Part shown: positions 44,406 to 53,281 of the stretch, in pieces
Layout of the letters: each line of letters begins with the position of its first letter
How positions within the stretch are numbered: position 1 is the stretch's first letter
NCBI GenBank assembly: GCA_903837345.1
Contig: CAILUG010000034.1
Span: 1-64,000 of the forward strand
Direction of reading: 5' to 3'
DNA length: 64,000 nt
Origin: an uncultured Gammaproteobacteria bacterium
Lineage (GTDB): Bacteria; Pseudomonadota; Gammaproteobacteria; Pseudomonadales; Pseudohongiellaceae
Position numbers and translations under genes: made by a program
Notes under the pieces: model-generated
Database searches by the model: none
What the model was told of the DNA's origin: nothing
What the model saw: the letters and a program-made list of their open reading frames with translations, nothing else

Positions 44406-46999
44406 TTGCTGATCACTCCCTTGATCCCGCCGCCCACCAGCACGGCGATGTCTTTGAGAGCAACAATAGGCAGGTAGCCAGGTGTTGTGACCAGATAACG
44501 TGCTTCCCATTCCGGACCGAATTTCTGCTTGAACGCGCGCAAGCCCTGGAAGTTGTAGAAATGCTCGCCGTGGTTGTAGATGAATTTGGCCAGTCTATGC
44601 CAGCGGTTGGCCAGACGATGCTGGGGCATGCCCGACATCGGCGCCATCCCCAGCGAGAAACGCTGGAAACCCTGGTCACGGTAATTCAGCAACAATTGCA
44701 GAAACAGGAATTCCATGCAGGATTTGGGCGCAGTATCAGCATGGCGCATGAGGTCGAGACTGACCTCGTGTTTGCTGTGGGTGGCTTGCAGGGTGGCAAA
44801 GGCCACGATTTTTCCGTGCTCTTTCACGATGGCGATGGATTGGGCCGCTATGTAGTCATACTCGAAATGACCAAGCGAAAAGGTTTTCTCACGTGTATTC
44901 TGCGCTTGCAGCCATTCATCAGACACTGCTTGCAGATGCGGAAATATCTTCGGCAACTCATCGCGGCCCATGATGGTCAGTTCCAGCCCGTCGCGTTCCC
45001 CGCGCTTCAAGGCTTGCCGCAACTTGTAGCGGTGCGAACCCTCAAGATCAAAACCTGGCAGGTCAATGATCGCGCATTCGCCTACTTTCCAGGTCTTCAT
45101 GCCGGCATCAAGATAATAGGGCAGGTTTTCGGGCCGTACTTCATAGAATGCCACGCGTCCGCCATGCCGCTCGGCACGATCTATGAAATCCCAGATCAGG
45201 TCGACATGCTCGCTTTCCGGCCCCACGGGATCATAGAGTGCAATCCATGACCTGCCGATCTTGCGATACATCACAAACGCTTTTTCGTTGGCGGAAAAGT
45301 GCAGCGATTTGTCGCCCAACGTCACCAGCAGCGCATCCGGATTGTTCTGCTCGAGTGCAATTGCCACTGCCTTGCGGATTGCTTCAGCATCGCCGGGCGG
45401 ATCTTCCACATCCGGCTCCCGCAGCAATTGCCAGATGCCGACAGCGAAAGTAATCAGGATCACACTCATCATCGCGCGCAATGAACGCGGTGCGTGGCCA
45501 TTGAATTCGAATTCCCACCAGAGTTGCTGCGAATACTCCACGTCGCGATAGGCAAAGAAAAACAGCCACAAACTGCATGCCAGCACAGCCACCAGATAGA
45601 GCCACCAGCCCAGCGTGAGTGAGCCATTGAGCAGCATGGACTGGCGAGTGAACAGTTTGCGGGACATGTAAAGATAAAGGCAGAGCAGCAGGGACACTGA
45701 CAATTCCAGCACGGCCACACCTTTCGGCAATGCGAGCAGCGCGCCAATCATTGCGCTGACCAGCGCTACCCACCAGGCCCCATTCTGGCGATGCAGCAAG
45801 CCGCGTGTCACCAGCAGCAAGGTGAGGCCGGCAATGCTGCCGAAGAAATGTGAGGCTTCCACCAGCACCAGAGGCACTCCGGCGTGCAGTGCTTCTTCTG
45901 CTTCCTGGGTTGCAGGCGTGGCGCCTGAAAGCAGCAGCAGTGTACCGACCAGGGCAGCTACCATTGCCAGCAGATTGGGAGCCACGCCAATGAACACTTT
46001 GTGCAGCGGCTTGAGCAGGTTGTCGAGCAATTCGTACCACACCACCAGACCGGTTGCGACCAGCAGTGGCAGCACATAATAAACAAGACGGTAGACCACC
46101 AGTGCACTGGCGATGCTGGGGACATCCATGTAGTCGTCGAGAGCCGACAGAATTACTGCTTCAAATACTCCGATACCGCCGGGAATCTGGCTCAGCAAAC
46201 CCAATGAAATCGCCAGGGTGTAGATGGCGGCAAACGGGCCATAGCCGATGCTGCCCGGCGGCAGCAGCAACCACAGCACCAGCGCTGACAAACCGATGTC
46301 GAGTGCGCCGGCCGCGAGGAAACCTGCTGCCTGGCTTGCTGAGGGCAGACGAATCAGCAGGCGTCGCTCGATTTTGCGCGAGAGCCAGGGTGTAAAAGTC
46401 AGAATCAACAGGATATCCACGACCACAAAAAGAATTGTGGCTGCATGCAAAAATCCCGGAGGCACCTGCTCGATTTCGGCCAGCGCATCGCTGTTGAAGA
46501 TCATCGCAATCGAACCAAAAACGATGATGGTGATGAGATAGGCAATACCGTTCAGCGAGATCAGTTGGGCAACTGTCCGGGTTTCCAGACCAGCGTTGAG
46601 ATAGGCGCGGGCTCGCACCGCCCCGCCGGTCAACAGGCCGAAACCCACGAAATTGCCGAACGTAAACGCAATAAAGGAAGTAGCCATCACCTGGCGTGGT
46701 GAAACCTTGGCCTTGAGAAAGGCAAGTGAAATGAAATCAAAGGCAGTCAGCACCGTAAAACTGGCGGCAGTGGCCAGGATTGCCATCAGCAGATATGGCA
46801 GTCTGGTGGTCTTGATACCGTTGACTATGTCCTGGTAATGCACCATCGCCAGTTGATGACGCAGTGCGAAAAACAGCAGCGTGGCAAGTACCAGAACAGC
46901 CAGCACAGTCAGCCGCCTGAGCCAGTCACGGCCTGCTGTTTCTTCCTCTTTCTCTTCCTTGCTGCTGACGGTATTGCTCATCCCCGGGGTCTCTTGCAT
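44402..46999 (-). CDS. mprF: Bifunctional phosphatidylglycerol lysyltransferase/flippase MprF
   Basis: An 865-residue inner-membrane enzyme. Residues about 25-525 are a polytopic flippase/UPF0104 region (for example VGFGLLTGGAVRARAYLNAG and GGIGVFEAVILSAL). Residues about 545-865 are the cytoplasmic DUF2156 synthase domain (GRSWIALYDPVGPE, RYKLRQALKRGERDGL, FSLGMAPMSGM). It transfers an aminoacyl group, typically lysine from Lys-tRNA, to phosphatidylglycerol, lowering surface charge and helping resist cationic peptides or acid. A second start at 46981 is possible. It overlaps the VirJ-like hydrolase. Confidence 0.92.
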   Translation of the reverse strand: MQETPGMSNTVSSKEEKEEETAGRDWLRRLTVLAVLVLATLLFFALRHQLAMVHYQDIVNGIKTTRLPYLLMAILATAASFTVLTAFDFISLAFLKAKVSPRQVMATSFIAFTFGNFVGFGLLTGGAVRARAYLNAGLETRTVAQLISLNGIAYLITIIVFGSIAMIFNSDALAEIEQVPPGFLHAATILFVVVDILLILTFTPWLSRKIERRLLIRLPSASQAAGFLAAGALDIGLSALVLWLLLPPGSIGYGPFAAIYTLAISLGLLSQIPGGIGVFEAVILSALDDYMDVPSIASALVVYRLVYYVLPLLVATGLVVWYELLDNLLKPLHKVFIGVAPNLLAMVAALVGTLLLLSGATPATQEAEEALHAGVPLVLVEASHFFGSIAGLTLLLVTRGLLHRQNGAWWVALVSAMIGALLALPKGVAVLELSVSLLLCLYLYMSRKLFTRQSMLLNGSLTLGWWLYLVAVLACSLWLFFFAYRDVEYSQQLWWEFEFNGHAPRSLRAMMSVILITFAVGIWQLLREPDVEDPPGDAEAIRKAVAIALEQNNPDALLVTLGDKSLHFSANEKAFVMYRKIGRSWIALYDPVGPESEHVDLIWDFIDRAERHGGRVAFYEVRPENLPYYLDAGMKTWKVGECAIIDLPGFDLEGSHRYKLRQALKRGERDGLELTIMGRDELPKIFPHLQAVSDEWLQAQNTREKTFSLGHFEYDYIAAQSIAIVKEHGKIVAFATLQATHSKHEVSLDLMRHADTAPKSCMEFLFLQLLLNYRDQGFQRFSLGMAPMSGMPQHRLANRWHRLAKFIYNHGEHFYNFQGLRAFKQKFGPEWEARYLVTTPGYLPIVALKDIAVLVGGGIKGVISK

Positions 47000-47095
47000 G
47001 AACTACAGCTGACTGGCACCTGTGGCTCTGTTTTTTTGGTTGTGGGTTCACACCTGGCAAGACCAACAGGATTGCCGGCCCTGTCTGCCCGGTTC

Positions 47096-48013
47096 TCAGG
47101 CAGTAAACAGGTCAGCAATCGACAGATAGCGCTCACCCGTGTCGTAGCAAAAGCAAAGTACACGTGATCCAGCCGGAATTTCGGCCAGTTTCTGTGCTAC
47201 TGCAGCAAGTGTTGCGCCGGATGAGATTCCCAGCAGCACACCTTCTTCCCTGGCAGCGCGCCGCGTCATGTCGAAAGCAGCTTCTTCGCTGACAGCGATC
47301 GTGCCATCCAGCAGGCTGCGGTCAAGAACAGCCGGGACAAAACCGGCACCAATACCCTGGATCCGGTGCAAACCTTTTTCCTTGCCGGCAATCACCTGGG
47401 ATTTTTCCGGTTCCACTGCCAATACTTTCATTTGCGGGAATTTCGCCTTCAGCGCTTGTGCAACTCCGCTGATATGCCCGCCGGTGCCAACGCCGGTAAT
47501 CAGGTAGTCAAAACCTGCGGGGAAGTCTGCCAGGATTTCCTGGGCAGTGGTGGTGCGATGGATTTCTGCGTTGACCGGATTGGTGAATTGCGACGGCATC
47601 CAGCTGTTGGGTGTCTCCTGCAACAGTTCATTGGCTTTTTCTATGGCGCCGCCCATGGCTTTTTCCCGGGGGGTGAGGACCAGTTCGGCACCCAATGCTT
47701 TCATCACCTGGCGCCGTTCCATCGACATTGATTCCGGCATCGTCAGGATCAGCCGGTAACCCTTGACGGTGGCTACCATGGCCAGGCCTATGCCGGTATT
47801 GCCGGATGTGGGTTCGATGATCACGCTGCCAGGCCTGATTACGCCGCGCTGTTCAGCGTCTTCAATCATGGCCTTGGCAATACGATCCTTGATGCTGGCA
47901 CCCGGATTGCTGCGCTCAAGTTTCATCCACACTTCGGCGTGGTTGCCAAACAGGCGATTGATGCGCAAATGCGGGGTGTTGCCAATGGTGTCGAGTATGC
48001 TGTTGGCTTTCAT
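47096..48013 (-). CDS. cysK: Cysteine synthase A
   Basis: O-acetylserine (thiol)-lyase, making cysteine from O-acetylserine and sulfide. The 305-residue PLP enzyme has the Schiff-base lysine (Lys42) in NPGASIKDR, the substrate loop [10 protein letters not shown] and the phosphate-binding loop [10 protein letters not shown]. The C-terminus [10 protein letters not shown] is typical. It starts 17 bases after the amidohydrolase stop, so the two may share a transcript, though no functional link is clear. Confidence 0.93.
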   Translation of the reverse strand: MKANSILDTIGNTPHLRINRLFGNHAEVWMKLERSNPGASIKDRIAKAMIEDAEQRGVIRPGSVIIEPTSGNTGIGLAMVATVKGYRLILTMPESMSMERRQVMKALGAELVLTPREKAMGGAIEKANELLQETPNSWMPSQFTNPVNAEIHRTTTAQEILADFPAGFDYLITGVGTGGHISGVAQALKAKFPQMKVLAVEPEKSQVIAGKEKGLHRIQGIGAGFVPAVLDRSLLDGTIAVSEEAAFDMTRRAAREEGVLLGISSGATLAAVAQKLAEIPAGSRVLCFCYDTGERYLSIADLFTA

Positions 48014-48030
48014 GTTCTGTTCCGTTCAGT

Positions 48031-48903
48031 TCAGTTGGTGAAGCCGTACAACCTGTGCGGATTGTCGACCAGTAATTTTTGTTGCATTTCGGGGGTCTGT
48101 GCCATCAATGGAATCAGATCAACCAGATCACCGTCATTCGGCATGTGTTCCTTGATGTTCGGATGCGGCCAGTCAGTGCCCCACAATACACGGTCAGGTG
48201 CGATGTCGATCAGGGCCTTGGCAAAAGGAATGGCGTCGGTAAAGGGTGGGCCCATGGACGAAATGCGCTCGGCGCCGCACACCTTGATCCAGCAATTGTC
48301 CCGCCTGGCGAACTCCAGCAGGATGCGGAAGGGCTCTTGTTGCAGACCGTCCCGGGTGGGTACGCGTCCCATGTGATCAATGATGTAAGGCACTGGCAGG
48401 TTGTCGAGCAGACTTTGATGGCTCACCAGATCAATGGCATCGAAATGCAACACCACATGCCATTTGAACCCCTTGATCCGGTTGATGATCAGATGGAATT
48501 CGTCCATGTCGGGTACACCACCCAGGTGTTTGACGAAATTGAAACGGCAACCACGAATGCCCTGGCTATCCAGTTTTTCTATGGCCTTTTCGTCAAACGA
48601 GCGGTCTATATTGGCAACACCACGGTAGGCGCCGCCACTTTGGGCGATGGCATCAATGATCGGGTCGTTATTGACACCGTGGCAACTGGCATTCACCAGC
48701 ACGGCACGGCTCAAGCCAAGAATGCGTTGCAGTTGCTGGAAGCGGTCGAGACCGGCATCCGGTGGCGTGTAGGTGCGATCTGGTGCGTACGGATATTTGG
48801 CGGCGGGGCCAAAGATATGACAATGGGCATCAGTGGCATTCACTGGCAGTTTGAACAGCGGGGTCTTGGTGTTGGGATCAGGGGCACGGCAAGGCTTGGT
48901 CAT
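48031..48903 (-). CDS. 2-pyrone-4,6-dicarboxylate hydrolase-like amidohydrolase
   Basis: A 290-residue TIM-barrel hydrolase of the LigI group. The metal/catalytic motifs are DAHCHIFGP (His-x-His), IIDHMGRVP and WGTDWPHPN (Asp), and the ASCHGVNNDPIIDAI and GCRFNFVKHLGG stretches are typical of LigI-like lactonases. LigI opens 2-pyrone-4,6-dicarboxylate in protocatechuate 4,5-cleavage and related lignin-aromatic pathways. No other pathway gene flanks it, so the exact substrate remains open. Confidence 0.85.
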   Translation of the reverse strand: MTKPCRAPDPNTKTPLFKLPVNATDAHCHIFGPAAKYPYAPDRTYTPPDAGLDRFQQLQRILGLSRAVLVNASCHGVNNDPIIDAIAQSGGAYRGVANIDRSFDEKAIEKLDSQGIRGCRFNFVKHLGGVPDMDEFHLIINRIKGFKWHVVLHFDAIDLVSHQSLLDNLPVPYIIDHMGRVPTRDGLQQEPFRILLEFARRDNCWIKVCGAERISSMGPPFTDAIPFAKALIDIAPDRVLWGTDWPHPNIKEHMPNDGDLVDLIPLMAQTPEMQQKLLVDNPHRLYGFTN

Positions 48904-49203
48904 GATGTTTTAATTCCAAAACTGGATGGGGCAGGGCAAGTTCAAGGCATTCTGCCGGCATCGGGTCAGACAAAAAATGAGCCGTTAATTTACCATAGAC
49001 CCAAGGACTGCACCTTCAAATTCACAGGCAAAACCGGCTGGACAATACGGTAGCGGGCAGCGCATGGAAGTTCCTGGAACCAGCAGTAAATTTCCGTAAT
49101 CATTACATGGTTTGTGCTGTATTTCGCCGATCTTTTCCAGTAGTCTGCCCGCGTTTTTCCATGGGTCAGTAGCCACCCTCCAGAGTCCCGGACTCACCTC
49201 CCG
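48904..49203. other. Divergent intergenic region before sirB2
   Basis: About 300 bases without a convincing gene, hairpin terminator or repeat. It separates the divergent LigI-like and SirB2 genes and presumably holds both promoters. Confidence 0.4.
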
Positions 49204-49584
49204 ATGTATTTGACCATCAAAACCATCCACATGACCTGTGCCCTGATCAGTTTCACAGGCTTCCTGTTGCGCTCCTATCTGATGGTGATCGAGTCGCATT
49301 GGCTCAACCAGAAATGGGTGCTGATAGCTCCCCATGTCATTGACTCCATCTTCCTGTTGAGTGGTGCCACCATGGCCTTCATGGTCAATTTTGGCCTGTT
49401 CAACCAGTTCTGGCTGACGTCCAAACTGGCATTGCTGATGTTCTATCTGTTTTTCGTGGGGATGGCGCTCAATCGGGGCCGTACCAAGGCCATCAGGATA
49501 GGCTCTTTCTTCTGCGCATTACTGACATTCGGCTACATTGTAGGCATCGCCGTCCATAAAACCCCGCTCAGCTGGTTTTCCTGA
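49204..49584 (+). CDS. SirB2-family membrane protein
   Basis: A 126-residue protein with four hydrophobic helices and the SirB2-type opening MYLTIKTIHMTCALISFTGFLLR and the middle HVIDSIFLLSGATMAFMVN. The family name comes from a Salmonella invasion-gene regulator locus, but the molecular function is unknown. No strong ribosome site is visible before the ATG. The next gene follows after 103 bases. Confidence 0.85.
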   Translation: MYLTIKTIHMTCALISFTGFLLRSYLMVIESHWLNQKWVLIAPHVIDSIFLLSGATMAFMVNFGLFNQFWLTSKLALLMFYLFFVGMALNRGRTKAIRIGSFFCALLTFGYIVGIAVHKTPLSWFS

Positions 49585-49687
49585 TCACGACCAAAGCCGG
49601 TACACCCTTTTCCCTGAAGTGACTTTGCTGCAATAATCCGGGCAGAAGCCGGCAGATTGCTGCCCGGCCCCGGGAACCACAGCGCAC

Positions 49688-50347
49688 ATGCAAGTAATCA
49701 AGACGCTCCCTCACAGGCATTTGCTGATATTTTGCATCGCCGCCGCCGCCCCGTTGTTGCTGATTGCGCTGTTGTTCAACATTCCGCTGGCAAACCACGG
49801 CAGGTTTTTCCCGGGGACCAGCCAGTTGATGCTGGGCTACGTGATGCATTCCGCCTTCCTGGCCGCTGCCAGTGGCATATTCCCGCTGATACCGCTGCTT
49901 TTCTCATTCAAGCGCAAACTGTTCAGGTTCGTTCCAAAAGCCATTTTCGCCGTGTTCGGCTTCGGCTGCGCCTGGCTCGCCCACATGATCGCAGGCACCG
50001 CTGGCATGTTGTTCTATGTGCTTTTGGTATTCGTAACCTATGGCGGCGGCACGCTGTTCATTTTTGACTGGCTAAGCAGTGTTACGCGCACATTTCTGTC
50101 GTTATTGCGCTGGTCAATGGCACTTTTCATCTATGTCACTCTGCAGCTCCATCTGAACCTTGATGTGGACATCGAAAACTGGCGCAATACCAGGAGTGCA
50201 ATCGAGTTTGGCGCGAGTTATTTCTACATTTTGTGCTTGCTGGAAGTGGTGCTGTATCCACCGCTTACCTGGTATCTCGAGTACCGTTTGCAGGGGGAGC
50301 AAAGCTATTCACGGGCACTGGATGGATTCGGCAAGGCCATGGAGTGA
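49688..50347 (+). CDS. Hypothetical integral membrane protein
   Basis: A 219-residue protein with about six hydrophobic segments and no recognised family. The first (HLLIFCIAAAAPLLLIALLFNI) could be a signal anchor. No catalytic motif was seen. It may follow sirB2 on the same transcript. It converges with the gene at 50352, the stop codons being 4 bases apart. Confidence 0.7.
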   Translation: MQVIKTLPHRHLLIFCIAAAAPLLLIALLFNIPLANHGRFFPGTSQLMLGYVMHSAFLAAASGIFPLIPLLFSFKRKLFRFVPKAIFAVFGFGCAWLAHMIAGTAGMLFYVLLVFVTYGGGTLFIFDWLSSVTRTFLSLLRWSMALFIYVTLQLHLNLDVDIENWRNTRSAIEFGASYFYILCLLEVVLYPPLTWYLEYRLQGEQSYSRALDGFGKAME

Positions 50348-50351
50348 TGGT

Positions 50352-50930
50352 TTATTTCTGCCTGTCATAAACCCGTTTCAGTTTTATTTCTGAAGTAAAT
50401 GTGCCTGGCTTGATAACGAAACCGGCCTGCAACCGTTTGCCACCCTCAATCAACGCATAGGTGGCGTTGACGTAGCCGCCATCACGCGGATGCATTTCAA
50501 CCAGGAAAAGGCCGGCTTCCCAGATTCCGAGCTGAAAATCTTCGGACTGCTCAAGCGCGTTCAGGCTGACTGAATGGCTGCGATTGTCGGTATATATTGT
50601 GGTCCTGAAGTCGTCAGCGTACTCAAACATGTAACTGTTGTTCTGCTGGGTGATGGTGAGGACTGGGTCGTAGGAAAGCCGGTCATAAAGTTCCTGGTCG
50701 GCCGGACCACCGCGGTATTTGTCCTTGCGCCGGTCGAACCACGAGTGTTCCACCTTTTCCCCTGAAGCCTTCATTCCCTTCTCGACCTGGTCATCGGTAT
50801 CGTCACTCAGTTTGTCATTGATGCGCCAATGCCCGACCAGTGCCGGGTCCGCCTGGGCACAAACGGCGCCTGCTGTCAGCAGTGTGGCGAACATCAAGAG
50901 AGTAGCGGGCAAGATTTTGTTGAAGTTCAA
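50352..50930 (-). CDS. Hypothetical exported protein
   Basis: About 192 residues, not assigned to a family. A signal peptide (KILPATLLMFATLLTAGAVCAQA) precedes a mature part that begins LVGHWRINDKLSDDTDDQVEKGM and is followed by beta-rich sequence, reminiscent of small lipocalin-like or copper-resistance-like barrels, but this is only a resemblance. No ATG fits; TTG codons at 50930 or 50954 are the candidates, and 50930 has GCAGG at a good distance. It is divergent from the SnoaL-like pair. Confidence 0.65.
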   Translation of the reverse strand: MNFNKILPATLLMFATLLTAGAVCAQADPALVGHWRINDKLSDDTDDQVEKGMKASGEKVEHSWFDRRKDKYRGGPADQELYDRLSYDPVLTITQQNNSYMFEYADDFRTTIYTDNRSHSVSLNALEQSEDFQLGIWEAGLFLVEMHPRDGGYVNATYALIEGGKRLQAGFVIKPGTFTSEIKLKRVYDRQK

Positions 50931-51076
50931 GGTCAAAGCCTGCAAACAAGTCAAGGTGGATCAGCTCGCCAACACTGCCTGTGCAGCAGTGACTAGTCAA
51001 TCAGCAGCACCGGCACTCTGGCAAGTTCCTGGGTCCTCAGGCAAACTCCGGACACTTTTCAGAGAAGGGGGACGCC

Positions 51077-51898
51077 ATGCTTACTACAAGAACAAGCTGG
51101 CAACACAAAAACATCTGTCCATTGTTGGCGCTGCTGTCCTTGCTGTTGGCAGGCAGCTGTTCCGGCCCGCCGGTTACAACCCAACCGGTAACGGGTGAAA
51201 CCGCCGATCTCGCGGTGTTGCAGCAACAACTGTCAACGCTGCAAGCACGGGCAGAGCAGGTCAAGGATGCCAATGCCATCAAGAAATTGCAGCGTGCCTA
51301 CGGCTATTACGTGGAAAAAGGCCTGTGGGACGAAGCGACCAAATTGTTTGCGGACGATGCCACCCTTGAACTGGCTCGCGATGGTGTCTACATCGGCAAG
51401 GAGCGTATCCGCCAATATTTCTACGCGCTCGGTGAGGGCAAACAGGGTCTGCGACAGGGCCAGCTCAACGAACAACTGCAAGTGATGCCGGTAGTGACAT
51501 TGGGTGCAGACGGCAAGTCTGCCAAGGCCCGCTGGCGCAACATCCTGCTGCTGGGTGCACTGGGCAAGCATGCCGAGTTGGGAGAAGGGCCGTTTGAAAA
51601 TGAATATGTGAAAGACAACGGCATCTGGAAATTCAGCAAGATGAAATGGCAGCAGGCCGTTCTGGTGCCCTACACCGGCGGCTGGGCCAAAAATGAAGAC
51701 TACAACAAGGGCATCTGGGTTTCCGGCAAGTTGCCACCGGATGCCCCGCCTACCGAAGATCATGGCTGGTGGCCGCAAACCTGGCTGCTGCCATTCCACT
51801 TTTCCAACCCGGTTGCCACTTATGCACCACCGTCAGCACCGGTCGCCGCTGCCCCGGCAAGTCCCGGCAGTCAGCCAAAACAGGGAGACAAGCCATGA
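51077..51898 (+). CDS. Exported SnoaL-like protein (one module)
   Basis: A 273-residue exported protein. The N-terminus (about residues 14-30, ICPLLALLSLLLAGSCSG) is a signal peptide with a possible, non-canonical lipobox. A short coiled-coil-like helix (LQQQLSTLQARAEQVKDANAIKKLQRA) leads into an NTF2/SnoaL_4-like module (YGYYVEKGLWDEATKLFADDATLEL through NGIWKFSKMKW). The C-terminus is Pro/Ala-rich. Relatives include dehydratases and hydrolases of cyclic compounds as well as binding proteins; the activity is unknown. It overlaps the next gene by 4 bases. Confidence 0.75.
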   Translation: MLTTRTSWQHKNICPLLALLSLLLAGSCSGPPVTTQPVTGETADLAVLQQQLSTLQARAEQVKDANAIKKLQRAYGYYVEKGLWDEATKLFADDATLELARDGVYIGKERIRQYFYALGEGKQGLRQGQLNEQLQVMPVVTLGADGKSAKARWRNILLLGALGKHAELGEGPFENEYVKDNGIWKFSKMKWQQAVLVPYTGGWAKNEDYNKGIWVSGKLPPDAPPTEDHGWWPQTWLLPFHFSNPVATYAPPSAPVAAAPASPGSQPKQGDKP

Positions 51899-53259
51899 TC
51901 CGACATCCGGCTCTGAACATGCTCCGCAAACTGCGCGGTGTAGCACTGTTGACAGGTAGTGTATCAATGCTGGCGCTGGCCGCTGATGCGCCAAAATCGG
52001 TACAGCAGCTGGCACAGGACGTCGCCAGGTTGCAGGCAGAAGTAGTCAATCTCGAAGCAGAAAACGATCTTGAAAACCTGCAGGGTATCTTCGGTTTTTA
52101 CTTCGACAAGAATGAATGGCAGCAAGCGGCTGACCTGTTCACCGACGATGCCACGCTGGAATGGGGTGGTTCCGGCGTATATGCAGGCAAGGCCCGCATA
52201 CTGGCTTATTTACAGAGTCTGGGCGCTGAAGGACCGCAGGAAGGTCTGCTTAACGACCAGATGCAACTGCAGCCGATCGTAACTGTGGCACCGGATGGAC
52301 TGAGCGCCAAAGCCCGCTGGCATTTGTTCTCGCAGGAAGCCGTGCACGGTGTGAATCACTTCTGGGGTACCGGCGTTTATGAAAATGAATATCGCCGCGA
52401 AAACGGTATCTGGAAAATCAGCAAATTGCAGCTGTACTCCACCATGCTTACTCCCTATCAGGATGGCTGGGGAGTTACTGCGCTGCCGCGCAGCAAGCCC
52501 AGCACCAGGCTGCCACCTGACAGGCCACCCAGCACTGACTACCAAAACTATCCGGCTGTGTTTGTGCCGCCATTCCATTACGAAAATCCGGTAACCGGCG
52601 CCCAAGTCCTGGCTCAGCCGGCGGCTGATGCTGCGGCCAAACTGACCAGCATGTCAGCACTGAGTGAAGAGCTGGCGTCACTCGACAAGCGTATCGGGCT
52701 GTTGCAGGACGCTGATGCCGTCGAACGGCTGCACACGATCTATGGCTACTACCTGGCCCATAACAAATGGGATGAACTTGCCGGCATCTTCACCAGTGAC
52801 GGCACCATCGAAATCGCATTGCGCGGCGTTTACAAAGGCCGCGACAGCGTGCGTCGCAATCTCAATCTCTACGGTGTGCAGGACGAACTGAAAGGCACCT
52901 TGCACAACCACATGCAGTATCAGCCGGTCATACACATCGCGCCGGACGGCCAGAGTGCACTGATGCGCTCACGTGCCTTCAGCCTGATGGGAAATTACGG
53001 TGGCAGCGGACGTTTCATGGGTGGCACCTACGAGAACCTGTTCGTCAAACGCGACGGTATCTGGCAACTGCACCTTGATCACCAGTTCAACACCTATTTT
53101 GCGTCTTACGATGTGGGCTGGAAGGATCTGCAATGGATTGCTGCGCCGGGCATCAGCCAGACCAATCCGCCCGACAGTCCGCCGACAGTGCAGTTTGAAA
53201 TGTATCCGCGACCGTTCCTGCCACCGTACCACTACAAGAATCCGGTGACAGGGAAGTAA
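51895..53259 (+). CDS. Exported tandem SnoaL-like protein (two modules)
   Basis: A 454-residue exported protein with a signal peptide (LRGVALLTGSVSMLALAADA) and two SnoaL-like modules, each preceded by a short helix. The modules begin FGFYFDKNEWQQAADLFTDDATLE and YGYYLAHNKWDELAGIFTSDGTIE and each ends in a PPFHYENPVTG-type motif. They are clearly related to each other and to the single module of the gene upstream. The start at 51895 overlaps the upstream stop (ATGA); the longer frame from 51769 lies inside the previous gene. The function is unknown. Confidence 0.75.
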   Translation: MIRHPALNMLRKLRGVALLTGSVSMLALAADAPKSVQQLAQDVARLQAEVVNLEAENDLENLQGIFGFYFDKNEWQQAADLFTDDATLEWGGSGVYAGKARILAYLQSLGAEGPQEGLLNDQMQLQPIVTVAPDGLSAKARWHLFSQEAVHGVNHFWGTGVYENEYRRENGIWKISKLQLYSTMLTPYQDGWGVTALPRSKPSTRLPPDRPPSTDYQNYPAVFVPPFHYENPVTGAQVLAQPAADAAAKLTSMSALSEELASLDKRIGLLQDADAVERLHTIYGYYLAHNKWDELAGIFTSDGTIEIALRGVYKGRDSVRRNLNLYGVQDELKGTLHNHMQYQPVIHIAPDGQSALMRSRAFSLMGNYGGSGRFMGGTYENLFVKRDGIWQLHLDHQFNTYFASYDVGWKDLQWIAAPGISQTNPPDSPPTVQFEMYPRPFLPPYHYKNPVTGK

Positions 53260-53281
53260 GCAGCGTGTTGGCAATGCCGGG

